From: Blastopirellula marina DSM 3645
Lineage (GTDB): Bacteria > Planctomycetota > Planctomycetia > Pirellulales > Pirellulaceae
Reading direction: 5' to 3'
Assembly (NCBI RefSeq): GCF_000153105.1
Contig: NZ_CH672376.1
Coordinates: 3,604,148 to 3,668,147, forward strand
Length of the DNA stretch: 64,000 nucleotides
Shown here: positions 1 to 8,462 of the stretch, piece by piece
Layout of the letters: each line of letters starts with the position of its first letter
Position numbering within the stretch: the first letter of the stretch is position 1
Translations under genes and position numbers: made by a program
Notes under the pieces: generated by a model
Seen by the model: only the letters and a program-made list of their open reading frames with translations
What the model was told of the DNA's origin: nothing
Database searches by the model: none

Positions 1-18
1 GCTATCGCGGCCAACCGG
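1..18. repeat. half of a REP-like palindrome
   Basis: The first 18 bases match 16 of 18 positions of the right arm of the palindrome at 6060-6094. The other arm would lie outside the window. It sits just downstream of the last gene of the secretion operon and may be an intergenic REP-type element. Confidence 0.45.
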
Positions 19-54
19 AAAATTGCGCCACTTCATGCGTTGGAAACAGAAGTC

Positions 55-1236
55 CTACAATTCGGCGGCACTGCGGGCTTCACTCAGCGGTTGGCCGATG
101 CGAAGCTGCACGGTTTCGCCTCCGATTTGAATCTCGATCATCTTGTCGCCGACCGAGAGGATCTTGCCTTGAAGTTGGCCGATTTCAAACTTCTCGCCGG
201 GCTTCAAACGAAGCATTTTGTTTTTGGTCCGCAGGCTGACCCATGCTTCGGGATGCTCGCCAGAAACAATCGTCGCGGTCAAAAACGCATGTGCGGCGTC
301 GTCAAACGACGGTTTCGGTTCTGGCTTCGCTTCCGGCGGCTTCGGTTCGACGACGGCGATCGTGAATTCTTTCGAGTCCATCACGGTCGGTTGACGATTG
401 TCGTGCACCATGACGTTGAATTTGAATTCTCCCAATTCGCTCGGTTTCCAGCTGATCGTTCCGCGCTCACTGATTTGCAGTCCTGTCGGCGCGCCTTCGC
501 CCAACTTGAACGAAACGCGATCCTTCTTGTCTGGATCTTCGGCTTTGACGGCGTAGCTGAACGTCTTCCCCATTTCGGCCGTATGCTTGGTGGTCGACAC
601 CAACTTGGGCGTCTTGTTGCCGGGGCGGAAGAAGTCGCGCGCCAGAATCACTTTCTGGTAGTCGGCCAAGTGACCGTGCGTGAGCGGTTCTCGGCGTTTG
701 GATTTGGCGTCCACCAGATCATCGACCCCTTGGATCCCGATCGCTTCGACGGCCAGCGTCACTTCGAGGTTCTCTGTATCGGGCAGCGGACGCAGCGAGA
801 TCGACTTGATCTTGTGCAGCACGTCAAACGCATAAAATTCGTAGCAAAATTGCGTCACGCGAGCCAACGGCGCCTTCGCGCGAACGCTGAACGCATACTC
901 GGCGTGCATCCCCACTTTTTTTCCGCTCAGCGGCTTGATGCTGACATCTTCAAAGCCGACCTCGCCCACTTTTTCGTGCAACCAGTTGGAGTACAACGAT
1001 TGCGAAACACGATAATCCTCGGGCAGAGAGTGATCGCGATAGGTCGCCAAGCGCTGGGCGGCGAGGATCGCTTGGATTTCAACAAACTCTTCCTGATCGA
1101 TTTGTCCTTGCAGCGCCGCGAGCTGTTTCGCGCGTTGGTCATAGGCGCTCGCATAGCGGCCATAGCCCAAATAGAGCACGCCGAAAATGATAAGCAAACC
1201 GACGAGACTAACTAAAATCTTCTCACGTTGATTCAT
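55..1236 (-). CDS. PilO/GspM-like inner-membrane protein with cadherin-like insert and PilP/GspC-like C-terminus
   Basis: Last gene of the secretion operon, 393 residues; its ATG overlaps the stop of the gene before it by 4 bases. A single membrane helix (about residues 8-27) is followed by a short helical segment and an alpha/beta region, as in PilO/GspM assembly-platform proteins. Residues about 210-300 look like an Ig/cadherin-type fold (motifs KAEDPDKKDRV and GTISWKPSELGEF). After a Pro/Glu linker (EPKPPEAKPEPKPS), the end (about 325-390) resembles the small beta domain of PilP/GspC that contacts the secretin. The predicted role is to link the inner-membrane platform to the outer-membrane channel. 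The three-part composition is unusual; the domain assignments are inferred from sequence character and gene order, without a profile search. Confidence 0.6.
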   Translation of the reverse strand: MNQREKILVSLVGLLIIFGVLYLGYGRYASAYDQRAKQLAALQGQIDQEEFVEIQAILAAQRLATYRDHSLPEDYRVSQSLYSNWLHEKVGEVGFEDVSIKPLSGKKVGMHAEYAFSVRAKAPLARVTQFCYEFYAFDVLHKIKSISLRPLPDTENLEVTLAVEAIGIQGVDDLVDAKSKRREPLTHGHLADYQKVILARDFFRPGNKTPKLVSTTKHTAEMGKTFSYAVKAEDPDKKDRVSFKLGEGAPTGLQISERGTISWKPSELGEFKFNVMVHDNRQPTVMDSKEFTIAVVEPKPPEAKPEPKPSFDDAAHAFLTATIVSGEHPEAWVSLRTKNKMLRLKPGEKFEIGQLQGKILSVGDKMIEIQIGGETVQLRIGQPLSEARSAAEL

Positions 1237-2816
1237 GACTGAGCCCCCTCATCCGTCTTGTTGGCGACATCGTCGTCAGCGGCGGGTTCGGTGTTGACCG
1301 GCTCGGTAGGAGCTGGCTCCGTTGGATTAGGTTCGAGTTTCGGGGGTTCTTGATTCGTAGGCTCTTCGACCGATTTCTTTTCGGCCGGCTCCGCTTCAGC
1401 AAACGGCGTTGTCGTCGGCTTGGCGACGATGATCCGCTCTTGGAAATTCCAGTCGTAACCGGTCACTTCGGATTGTTTACTGCCGAGATTGCTGACCTGG
1501 TGCTGGTCATCTCGCAGTGAGGACTCCAGCTTTTTGATTCCCCCTTCGCTGGCGACAAAGCCGTCCAGCATGATCACGCCTCCAGCGGTCTGCGACGCGT
1601 CCATCTGCAATCGAGAAAGGATCGTCTCTTCGGCCGGCGGCAAGCTGGTCGCCATCCAGTAGGCCTGATCGAGCCATTGCACGTTCGACTCGAGCCAGCG
1701 ATCGATTTTCTCGACGTCGTTTTGCTGCGCTACAGCCGCTTCGTTCGATTTTTTCAAAACGGCCAGCTTCGTCTTGGCGGCGTCGATGTCACTATCGAGT
1801 GAACCGAGCCGCATCCAGATCACCGCGACAACCAGCGCTGCGATGACCGCGGCCGCCGTTGCGTACGTCACATATTGACGACGCTTGCTCGGCGGAGCCG
1901 GACGTCGACGCGGATTGCGCAGGTCCAACGATCGCACCGACGGCGTCGCTTGATCGACCAACAGTCCCAACAAGCCGGCGTAGCGTCCCCGATTGACCAG
2001 CTTCTCGGCGCCGCTGTATTTCACGGCGGGGCTAGTGAATGGGTCGTACAACTCGGCTGGCAAACCTAATGTCGCGGCAAGCGACGTTTTCATTCCCGAC
2101 AATTCTTCCTGGCCGACGAGAATGATTTTTTCGACGCTATGCGCGCCCAGTTGATTGCGAGCGGCGATCAGCGTGCGGCGCGACTCAAGCTGCAACGCTT
2201 TCTGTCGCTCTTCGCTCCCTTCTTCGCCCGGCAGGCGCGTCGAACGGGTGAAGACGACGGCGCCATCGGCGATGATGGTCAGCTCGATGTCATCCGAACT
2301 CGATTCAACGACCAGCGCGACCGACCCAGCGTGATGCGGATCGCGCGCCATCAGCGAAGCGGCCGCCAGCGGCCGAACGCCGACATGCTCGACCACCAGG
2401 GAAGCTGTCGAACAAGGGGACTCGACCCCTTTCAGACCTTTGCCTGAGATGCCGGCGGCCAACACGATCGTTTGTCCGACGGCGTTCACTTCGATCGGCG
2501 TATAGTCAAGCAGCCAATCGTCGGTCAGCGCCGTAAACTCACGAATCGCCGCAAAGCGAACCATGTCGGGCAAATCTTCGTCCGGCGCCGGCGGCAGCGT
2601 CAACACATGCAGCTCAACGCTGCTGCGCGGCAGCGTTACGCAGACCGGTCCTACGGCGATATTGCGATCGGCCAGTGCGGCGGCGATCGACTCCGCCAGT
2701 TCGCTGGTCCGCGGCGCAGCGAACGCCGTGTCAACCGTCACGCCTCCGCTACGCGGGCGCGCGACGACGATGCGAATTTCGCTGCCGTCCCATTCGATAC
2801 CTATCAATTTCGCCAT
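1233..2816 (-). CDS. PilM/GspL-type actin-like ATPase fused to a PilN-like membrane part
   Basis: 527 residues. The first ~290 residues have the features of the actin-like PilM/GspL cytoplasmic domain (start MAKLIGIEWDGSEIRIVVA, later LPRSSVELHVLTLPP). An Arg/Pro-rich linker leads to one membrane helix near residues 315-335 (AAAVIAALVVAVIWMRLG), then a helical segment and a small alpha/beta domain as in PilN or the periplasmic part of GspL. The last ~50 residues are a Pro/Glu/Thr-rich tail. Gene order after gspK supports GspL. The next gene starts within its stop codon region, so the two are probably co-translated. The sequence is distant from proteobacterial GspL, so the name describes position and fold rather than clear orthology. 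Confidence 0.65.
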   Translation of the reverse strand: MAKLIGIEWDGSEIRIVVARPRSGGVTVDTAFAAPRTSELAESIAAALADRNIAVGPVCVTLPRSSVELHVLTLPPAPDEDLPDMVRFAAIREFTALTDDWLLDYTPIEVNAVGQTIVLAAGISGKGLKGVESPCSTASLVVEHVGVRPLAAASLMARDPHHAGSVALVVESSSDDIELTIIADGAVVFTRSTRLPGEEGSEERQKALQLESRRTLIAARNQLGAHSVEKIILVGQEELSGMKTSLAATLGLPAELYDPFTSPAVKYSGAEKLVNRGRYAGLLGLLVDQATPSVRSLDLRNPRRRPAPPSKRRQYVTYATAAAVIAALVVAVIWMRLGSLDSDIDAAKTKLAVLKKSNEAAVAQQNDVEKIDRWLESNVQWLDQAYWMATSLPPAEETILSRLQMDASQTAGGVIMLDGFVASEGGIKKLESSLRDDQHQVSNLGSKQSEVTGYDWNFQERIIVAKPTTTPFAEAEPAEKKSVEEPTNQEPPKLEPNPTEPAPTEPVNTEPAADDDVANKTDEGAQS

Positions 2817-2833
2817 TTGGCGTACGCTCCCAC

Positions 2834-4549
2834 TTAGTTGGCTGCGCCTGTAAATCCGAGGCCGATTCCCAATACTTCCAATGGATGACCGCGCCCGAGA
2901 TGGCTAATATCTCTCCACAATAATAGCCGCGGCTCAGGCTGAGTAGCGTCAATCACGGCCTCATGCCGACTAAATGCAAGTCCACCTTCGTAATAACCGA
3001 CAATTTGGGCCCGATGGACGTCTCCGCCGGCGTTGACCAGCGGCAACAGGGTCTTCATCTCGTCCAGCGTGACGATCCCTTCCATCCAGATCCAGGTCTC
3101 ATAGGCGCGGAGCGGGTTCTCTTCGTCCGCGACCGGCACGCGACTCGCGATAATCGCTTCGGCCGCTTCTTCGGTCATGCCGGGGATCGCGAGCAGCAAT
3201 TCACGCGGCGCCTGATTGATGTTGATGCGTCCCGGAATGATCGGCGACTCGTTCACCGTCAGCAGTTCCATGAAGTCCGGCATCCACTGCGCGGCGTTGA
3301 GCTGCTGAAACGGCGACTTCATCATCTGCGCCTGGCCGCTCTGACCAGAGTTTTGCCCGCCGTTTGACTGAGTTACCGAGACGACGGCGTCGATCAAATC
3401 GAGCGCGCTGGCAAAGGTCCCTTTCGGCTCTTGCGAAAAATCGAACTGGACGGAGGTGACATATTTTTGATTGGTCGCATTCGAAGTCGACGTGCTGGCG
3501 CCATACATGCGATAGGCGACGATAAAATCGGCCCACTCTTGCGGCACGACTTCCAGCAGGCGCGCGTGCAGCGCTTCGACATCTTCATCGTTGATGAAGA
3601 TTTTCTCAGCCCCATCAGCGCCGTAGTTCTTCTCCATCCCATACAACGTCAGGAATGAAGTCCAGCCCCGCTCCGGCGCCTCGGTCAGCATGTCCTGTTC
3701 AAAACGATCCGCGTCAGGCGAAAGCGCGAGTTCCTGCGGATCGATGACGCCGTTGCGGTTTTCATCGCGGCCGAATAAGAGCTGCGGAGTTACTCCCCGC
3801 ACGAGCAGCAATTCTTCGACCGTTTCCAGCGGGCCATTCTTCGGCGCATAGGGAGGATCAAGCCCTGAGTAGTAGTCGACTTCGGCGCCAAACTCACGCG
3901 GCTCATCGTCTTCGTCGATGTAGTCGAGAATCGCGTCGGCGATGTCTTCAGTCATGCCGGGCAAGCCCATCAACAATTGCCGGCCGGTGCTGCCGGAAGT
4001 CAGCGCCTCGTCGCTCGCCAGACCGGTGATTGTCGCTGACGCGCCTGCTCCGCTGGCCGCCGCAGCGCCGCTTGCATCCGAGAGGCCAGCGGCGCTGGCG
4101 AGTTCCGAAGCGGCGCCGGATTGCTCTTCCAGCATCAGCAACGCGTTCAAATTCAACCGGGCCGATTCATCTTCGAGCCCGTAGCGGATTCCGTCGAGAT
4201 AGCCGTCGATATCGACGAGCGGGGCCAGAATCGTAAACCGGCCGCGCTGTCGCTCATCTTCTTCATCATCAACAAGCAGCTGCCCTTGGAACATCGCTGG
4301 GTTGTCGTAGATCCCGCCCAACTCGGTGATATATTCCGGCTCTTGGGCCAAGTACGATTCCAGAAATGACTCGCCCGACTCGGCGAAAGCGCGGGCTTGA
4401 ATTTGTCGCCCGGTCAATTGAACGGCATGGTTTTCGGTTTGCATCAATTCAGTGAACGCATAAGCGCCCAGCGTCAGCATCATGACGACGACCAGCACGA
4501 CAATCAGCACCGCGCCGCGACGGTTTTGTCCTCGTTGATTGCGACTCAT
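2834..4549 (-). CDS. gspK: general secretion pathway protein K (minor pseudopilin)
   Basis: 571 residues, within the large end of the GspK family. The N-terminus is a basic leader followed by a long hydrophobic helix (GAVLIVVLVVVMMLTLGAYA) with the expected Glu a little downstream. Two helix-hairpin-helix-like segments are visible: LLMGLPGMTEDIADAILDYI with a following acidic stretch, and LLLAIPGMTEEAAEAIIASR. Both are typical of GspK, which caps the pseudopilus with GspI and GspJ. A low-complexity Ala/Ser/Gly segment around residues 140-175 is an insertion. Its start codon overlaps the gspJ stop (ATGA), which implies translational coupling. Confidence 0.85.
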   Translation of the reverse strand: MSRNQRGQNRRGAVLIVVLVVVMMLTLGAYAFTELMQTENHAVQLTGRQIQARAFAESGESFLESYLAQEPEYITELGGIYDNPAMFQGQLLVDDEEDERQRGRFTILAPLVDIDGYLDGIRYGLEDESARLNLNALLMLEEQSGAASELASAAGLSDASGAAAASGAGASATITGLASDEALTSGSTGRQLLMGLPGMTEDIADAILDYIDEDDEPREFGAEVDYYSGLDPPYAPKNGPLETVEELLLVRGVTPQLLFGRDENRNGVIDPQELALSPDADRFEQDMLTEAPERGWTSFLTLYGMEKNYGADGAEKIFINDEDVEALHARLLEVVPQEWADFIVAYRMYGASTSTSNATNQKYVTSVQFDFSQEPKGTFASALDLIDAVVSVTQSNGGQNSGQSGQAQMMKSPFQQLNAAQWMPDFMELLTVNESPIIPGRININQAPRELLLAIPGMTEEAAEAIIASRVPVADEENPLRAYETWIWMEGIVTLDEMKTLLPLVNAGGDVHRAQIVGYYEGGLAFSRHEAVIDATQPEPRLLLWRDISHLGRGHPLEVLGIGLGFTGAAN

Positions 4550-5547
4550 AGGGGGGCCTCCGAACTAGAGCCGGAGTCCATCATCGCTTCTTCTTCGGCC
4601 AACGGATCAATCGGCACGGCGATCGGTATGCGAACCAACCGGCGATAGATCATGTCACCCTCGGCGACGCCGATTACGATCGCCTCTCCCTCGTCGTCAG
4701 CGCCGCCGCGCTCGTCGGCCGAACGAATCGCGACCACAATATCAACGGCCAGCGGCAGACCGCCCATCGTCGAGGAGTCCCATTCTTCGTACCACTCGTA
4801 TCCGTCGAAATAGCGGAAATTCAAAAAGCAGACTTCCGGTGCGATGATCTCGGCCGTTGCGTCTAACTGTTTGGTATCGCCGTTCTCCAGCGCCCATTGC
4901 GTGACCGAGCGATCGAGCACGCGACGAACCAAGCCGGTCTGTTCGACCGTTCGATCGGGCGATTCGCCAACGGTCCCTTGATAGGCCGAACCGGGAATCA
5001 ACAAATAGTAAGTGACCGTCTTCACATCGCTCGGCTTATCGGCCAGCTTTTGCGAACGGAAACCTACGTACTCGGGATCGTACTCATCGACACGCGGCAA
5101 GCGGCTCATATCGAACTGCAATTCGGTCGCGTTCCCATACAGACCAATCTGCATCGCAGGACCGCTGGACGCGGCCAGATCGGTCGTATTCAGGCTCGCG
5201 TCGGTTTCGGCCGTGGAGTCGAGACTGCTGAGGTCGGAAGAAATCGCGCCTCCGGTGAGCGAACTAGCCGCGCTCGAAGCCGAGCCGGACGCCATCGCTT
5301 CGACCGAGGAGAAATCGATCTCGTTCTTCCAAATGCAGTTGCGGAGGTCTTCTTCCATCAGTTTCATGACGGCGCGCCCCAGCTGCGCTTCTTCGACATT
5401 GGTGCGGCCGATATCGACGCTGCGCGAATACATATGAATCGCCGCGCCGACTGCCGCCATCAAGACGACCGCGATCGCCGAGGCGACCATCAATTCCAGC
5501 AGCGAAAGTCCGCGGCGCCGCCGACGACGGTGGGAGATGCGGTTCAT
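4546..5547 (-). CDS. gspJ: general secretion pathway protein J-like minor pseudopilin
   Basis: 333 residues from the ATG at 5547, chosen because it gives a short basic leader before the prepilin motif RGLSLLELMVASAIAVVL and overlaps the gspI stop as ATGA. The open frame runs further upstream to 5754, but only as an out-of-frame overlap with gspI. The leader is a run of Arg/His before the processing Gly, followed by the hydrophobic N-helix. An insert rich in Ser/Ala/Thr (about residues 85-125) separates the helix from the C-terminal beta domain. Gene position between gspI and gspK supports the J assignment. Confidence 0.78.
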   Translation of the reverse strand: MNRISHRRRRRRGLSLLELMVASAIAVVLMAAVGAAIHMYSRSVDIGRTNVEEAQLGRAVMKLMEEDLRNCIWKNEIDFSSVEAMASGSASSAASSLTGGAISSDLSSLDSTAETDASLNTTDLAASSGPAMQIGLYGNATELQFDMSRLPRVDEYDPEYVGFRSQKLADKPSDVKTVTYYLLIPGSAYQGTVGESPDRTVEQTGLVRRVLDRSVTQWALENGDTKQLDATAEIIAPEVCFLNFRYFDGYEWYEEWDSSTMGGLPLAVDIVVAIRSADERGGADDEGEAIVIGVAEGDMIYRRLVRIPIAVPIDPLAEEEAMMDSGSSSEAPL

Positions 5548-6119
5548 ATCGCGCCTCCGCTCGCGCTGCTGCTCGAATTCGGATCGCTGGACTCCGGCAT
5601 TTCTAAGAGTTCCGCTTCGGGATCGGGGATCCAGCGAATCAGTTGAAATTGATCGGCGTCGGCCAGCGACGTTGCGTTGATGCGGCGGACCGAAACCCTC
5701 ACCGCCAACAGACCATCCATCGTCGCCGGCTGCGAGTCGATGGAGTACGACCAAACGACCTCGCGCGCCGGGAGCGTGATGTTGGTTTCGCTGAGCATGT
5801 CGACCGGGATATCTTGCACCGGATCGGGCAAGCGGACGCCGACGATGATTTCGTCCATGATGGTCTGACAGATCATCTGCGACTCGGTCAGCCCTTCCGC
5901 TTCGCGCGCGCTGCGAAATCCGATGCTGATCAACTGCCCCAGCACCGCCAGCGAGCCCGCCAAGATCGCGAACGCCAACACCACTTCCAGCAGCGAAAAA
6001 CCAACGTTATTCGTTCTTCGTAGCCCGCAGCGCAAGTTGCGAGGTTGCGTTATTTCCCTGGTTGGCCGCGAGAGCTCCGCTATCGCGGCTAACCGAGTCC
6101 TGCAAAGACTTGCGTTCAT
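5544..6119 (-). CDS. gspI: general secretion pathway protein I-like minor pseudopilin
   Basis: 191 residues if read from the ATG at 6119, which overlaps the gspH stop. The prepilin cleavage and helix motif GFSLLEVVLAFAILAGSLAVL only begins at about residue 40, so the leader would be unusually long. Most of that leader is encoded by a REP-like palindrome (6060-6094). A TTG at 6035, with an AGGGA-type ribosome-binding site upstream, would give an ordinary leader of about 11 residues and leave the palindrome intergenic; it is a credible alternative start. The rest has the beta-rich region of type II minor pseudopilins. It ends by overlapping the gspJ start. Confidence 0.75.
   Translation of the reverse strand: MNASLCRTRLAAIAELSRPTREITQPRNLRCGLRRTNNVGFSLLEVVLAFAILAGSLAVLGQLISIGFRSAREAEGLTESQMICQTIMDEIIVGVRLPDPVQDIPVDMLSETNITLPAREVVWSYSIDSQPATMDGLLAVRVSVRRINATSLADADQFQLIRWIPDPEAELLEMPESSDPNSSSSASGGAI
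6060..6094. repeat. REP-like palindrome inside or before gspI
   Basis: Two 14-base arms (GGTTGGCCGCGAGA and the complement of TATCGCGGCTAACC) are nearly perfect inverted copies around a short centre. The right arm recurs at the start of the window (1-18). If gspI starts at 6119, the element is translated as part of its leader. Confidence 0.6.
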
Positions 6120-6748
6120 AGCGAAAGGTCCTCCGTGCTCTCGACTTCGGCGATCTTGGCGATCCCCGTTAAGCCGCGGAGTTTGACCATTCGCATCGAG
6201 CCATCTTCCGACTTCAACACCACCATCGCGTCGGACGTCGTTCCGTCGGGATAAAAGAGAATGGGCCGCGACTGGTCGGCGGAACCACCTTCCGCGATTT
6301 GTCCATCGGTCGTCTCATACGATCGCATATCGATATCGACCTGCTCTCCCATAAACACGACCCCTTCCGGCAACTCCGCCTGACGCGTGGCCGCTTCGAC
6401 CGACTGCGTGATTAGCGAATTCCCGACGACGCGGTCTCCTTCGCCCACCAGATTGTTCTCTTGCGTGTCGCTCGCGCGCAGCCAAGGTTCGACCTGGTAA
6501 TTGCCGGTATCCTTTTGAAAGCGGAACATGCGCACGCGTCCTGATTCCATCGCTTCGACGCGGGCCTTGCTGAACTCGGCGCAGATGGTGTCAGCAGCGC
6601 TTTTCAAACGTTGCGAACGAAGCGGCGCCAGAATGCTGGGCGCCGCGAGGGACAACAGAATCACCAGCAACGTCAGCACGACAAGCAGTTCGAGCAGAGT
6701 AAACCCGCTCGAACGTCGTGACTTTGGCATGGAAAGGTGAGTCTGCAT
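6116..6748 (-). CDS. gspH: general secretion pathway protein H-like pseudopilin
   Basis: 210 residues. Short basic leader, then the type IV prepilin motif SSGFTLLELLVVLTLLVILL with the conserved Glu at +5. Downstream is a GspH/FimT-like beta domain (LFYPDGTTSDAMVVL near residues 168-182). It is a minor pseudopilin of the type II secretion pseudopilus in the inner membrane. It lies 11 bases after gspG and overlaps gspI by 4 bases. A second ATG at 6730 would shorten the leader by six residues without changing the product. Confidence 0.8.
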   Translation of the reverse strand: MQTHLSMPKSRRSSGFTLLELLVVLTLLVILLSLAAPSILAPLRSQRLKSAADTICAEFSKARVEAMESGRVRMFRFQKDTGNYQVEPWLRASDTQENNLVGEGDRVVGNSLITQSVEAATRQAELPEGVVFMGEQVDIDMRSYETTDGQIAEGGSADQSRPILFYPDGTTSDAMVVLKSEDGSMRMVKLRGLTGIAKIAEVESTEDLSL

Positions 6749-6759
6749 AAACGTCCAAC

Positions 6760-7173
6760 TTATTGAATATCGTCGTCCGAACCGTCGACGCCATCGGGGC
6801 CAGCCGAGTAAACGTCAGGCATGCCGCTGGCGCTTTTCTTGTATTTGAAGTCGTTGTCCCACGCATCTTTCGGCAGCGTCTCTTTTTCCAAGTAGGGACC
6901 TTTCCACTTGGTCGATCCGGCCGGCGCGACGATCAGGTCTTCCAGCTTTTCGGGCAATTGGCCCATGTTTAGGAGATAGGTTTTGCAAGCTTGTTCCAGC
7001 ATCGCAGCTTGCACGGTCGTGCTTTTTTCTTTCGCTTGATCGAAGCTGCTGAAAATAGCTACGCCGGCGAACGAGGCCAGAATCACCAAGATCACCAGGA
7101 CCAGCAACACTTCCAACAAGGTAAACCCGCGGCGCCGACGGCGATTGCGCTGATGCGACATAGCTAAACTCAC
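6760..7173 (-). CDS. gspG: type II secretion major pseudopilin GspG
   Basis: 137 residues, the usual GspG size. Leader rich in Arg, then RGFTLLEVLLVLVILVILAS (processing after Gly, Glu at +5). The C-terminal half has the GspG signature: KGPYLEKETLPKDAWDNDFKY, then the Ca-binding loop YSAGPDGVDGSDDDIQ at the very end. GspG polymerises to form the pseudopilus. Its position directly after gspF and before the minor pseudopilins is the standard operon order. An ATG four codons in (7161) is a possible alternative start. Confidence 0.92.
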   Translation of the reverse strand: MSLAMSHQRNRRRRRGFTLLEVLLVLVILVILASFAGVAIFSSFDQAKEKSTTVQAAMLEQACKTYLLNMGQLPEKLEDLIVAPAGSTKWKGPYLEKETLPKDAWDNDFKYKKSASGMPDVYSAGPDGVDGSDDDIQ

Positions 7174-7200
7174 TCCTAACGTTTGAACAAAATAAGGGGC

Positions 7201-8406
7201 TTACAAGCTGCTGCTCATCCGGAAGATCGGCAACAGCAGCGCGATGACGACGACCAGCACGATGCTGGCCATCACCAACAACATCATTGGTTCTAACAAC
7301 CGCACGGTCAGATCAAGCCGACGTGACGTCCGCTTCTCGAGACCATCGGCGATTTCGACTAACACCGTGTCCAACGAGTTCGACTCTTCCGCGACGCTGA
7401 TCATTTCGACCACGTTGCGGGGGAAGTAGCCGGACGCTGACAAGGGACTCGCCAGCGATTCGCCGGCGCTGATATTTTCGGAAGCGTCTTCGATCGCTTT
7501 GGCCAAGATCAGATTGCCGGCGGCGTCGCGACTGATTTCTAACGAACGAATGATCGGCACGCCGTTCTTGAGCATCGTTCCCAGCACGCGGCAGAACCGC
7601 GCGACGGCCAGCGACAACAAAATCGAGCCGAGCATCGGCATTTTGATCTTGATCCAGTCCCAGCGACGACGGCCGGTCTCGGTCTTCAGCTGCACGTTGA
7701 TATAAAAAACCAGCGCGACAAAGCCGATCAAAAGGGGAACGCCAAAATTTTTGACCGACGTGCTGAACCACAATAGCCAATCGGTGATCGCCGGCAATTG
7801 GCCGCGCTCACGCAAGCGTCCAAACAACTCATCAAACTGCGGCACGAAGACCAGCAGCAGAAAGCCAAGCACGAACGAGCCGACGACGCCGAGAAAAACG
7901 GGATAGGCGAGCGCACTCATCGTGCGGCCCTTCAGATCTTCCTGGTCTTCGGTGAATTTGGCGACGCGATCGAGCGCATCTTCCAGGAATCCGCCTTCGG
8001 CGCCAGCGCGAACCATGTTGGTCGCCATTTCGCTGAACGCTTTCGGGTGGCGGCGCATCGCTTCATCGAGCGAAGCCCCTTCTTCGACCCGGCTGACGAT
8101 GTCGTCCAAGATTTCCTGCAGCGCGACGTTCGACGCTTGTTCACGCAGCACTTTCAATGATCGCATCAGCGGCACGCCGCTGCGGATCAAAGAAGAAAGC
8201 TGCGCGTAAAGAATGGCCGACTGTTGAGCGCTGACCCGTTTGCCGCCGATCCGAAATCCGCTTCCCTTGGACTCTGCTTTGACTTCGATCGGAAAGAGCG
8301 ACTTGCCCGACAGTTGGACAATCACGTCTCTCTCGGTCGCCGCCGACAGCACGCCGTTGACCTTCCGGCCGGTCGTATCTCGCGCGATGTAAGTAAAGTC
8401 AGGCAT
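7201..8406 (-). CDS. gspF: type II secretion inner-membrane platform protein GspF
   Basis: 401 residues, the normal length. It shows the duplicated T2SSF domain: first copy about residues 65-190 (LYAQLSSLIRSGVPLMRSLK, LDRVAKFTEDQEDLKGR), second copy about 265-390 (FCRVLGTMLKNGVPIIRSLE). There are three membrane helices, the last two near residues 170-190 and 375-395. It is the polytopic platform protein that works with the GspE ATPase to extend the pseudopilus. It starts 56 bases after gspE ends and is followed 27 bases later by gspG. Confidence 0.92.
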   Translation of the reverse strand: MPDFTYIARDTTGRKVNGVLSAATERDVIVQLSGKSLFPIEVKAESKGSGFRIGGKRVSAQQSAILYAQLSSLIRSGVPLMRSLKVLREQASNVALQEILDDIVSRVEEGASLDEAMRRHPKAFSEMATNMVRAGAEGGFLEDALDRVAKFTEDQEDLKGRTMSALAYPVFLGVVGSFVLGFLLLVFVPQFDELFGRLRERGQLPAITDWLLWFSTSVKNFGVPLLIGFVALVFYINVQLKTETGRRRWDWIKIKMPMLGSILLSLAVARFCRVLGTMLKNGVPIIRSLEISRDAAGNLILAKAIEDASENISAGESLASPLSASGYFPRNVVEMISVAEESNSLDTVLVEIADGLEKRTSRRLDLTVRLLEPMMLLVMASIVLVVVIALLLPIFRMSSSL

Positions 8407-8462
8407 CGGTGGCTACAGCGAAATGAGAGGGATCGAAAAGCGTGAAATAGGAAGCAAGCAGG

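Noticed and set aside
40-1215. Plus-strand frame of 391 codons
   Set aside because: Antisense to the last gene of the gsp operon, which has a membrane helix, an overlapping start and family-like sequence.
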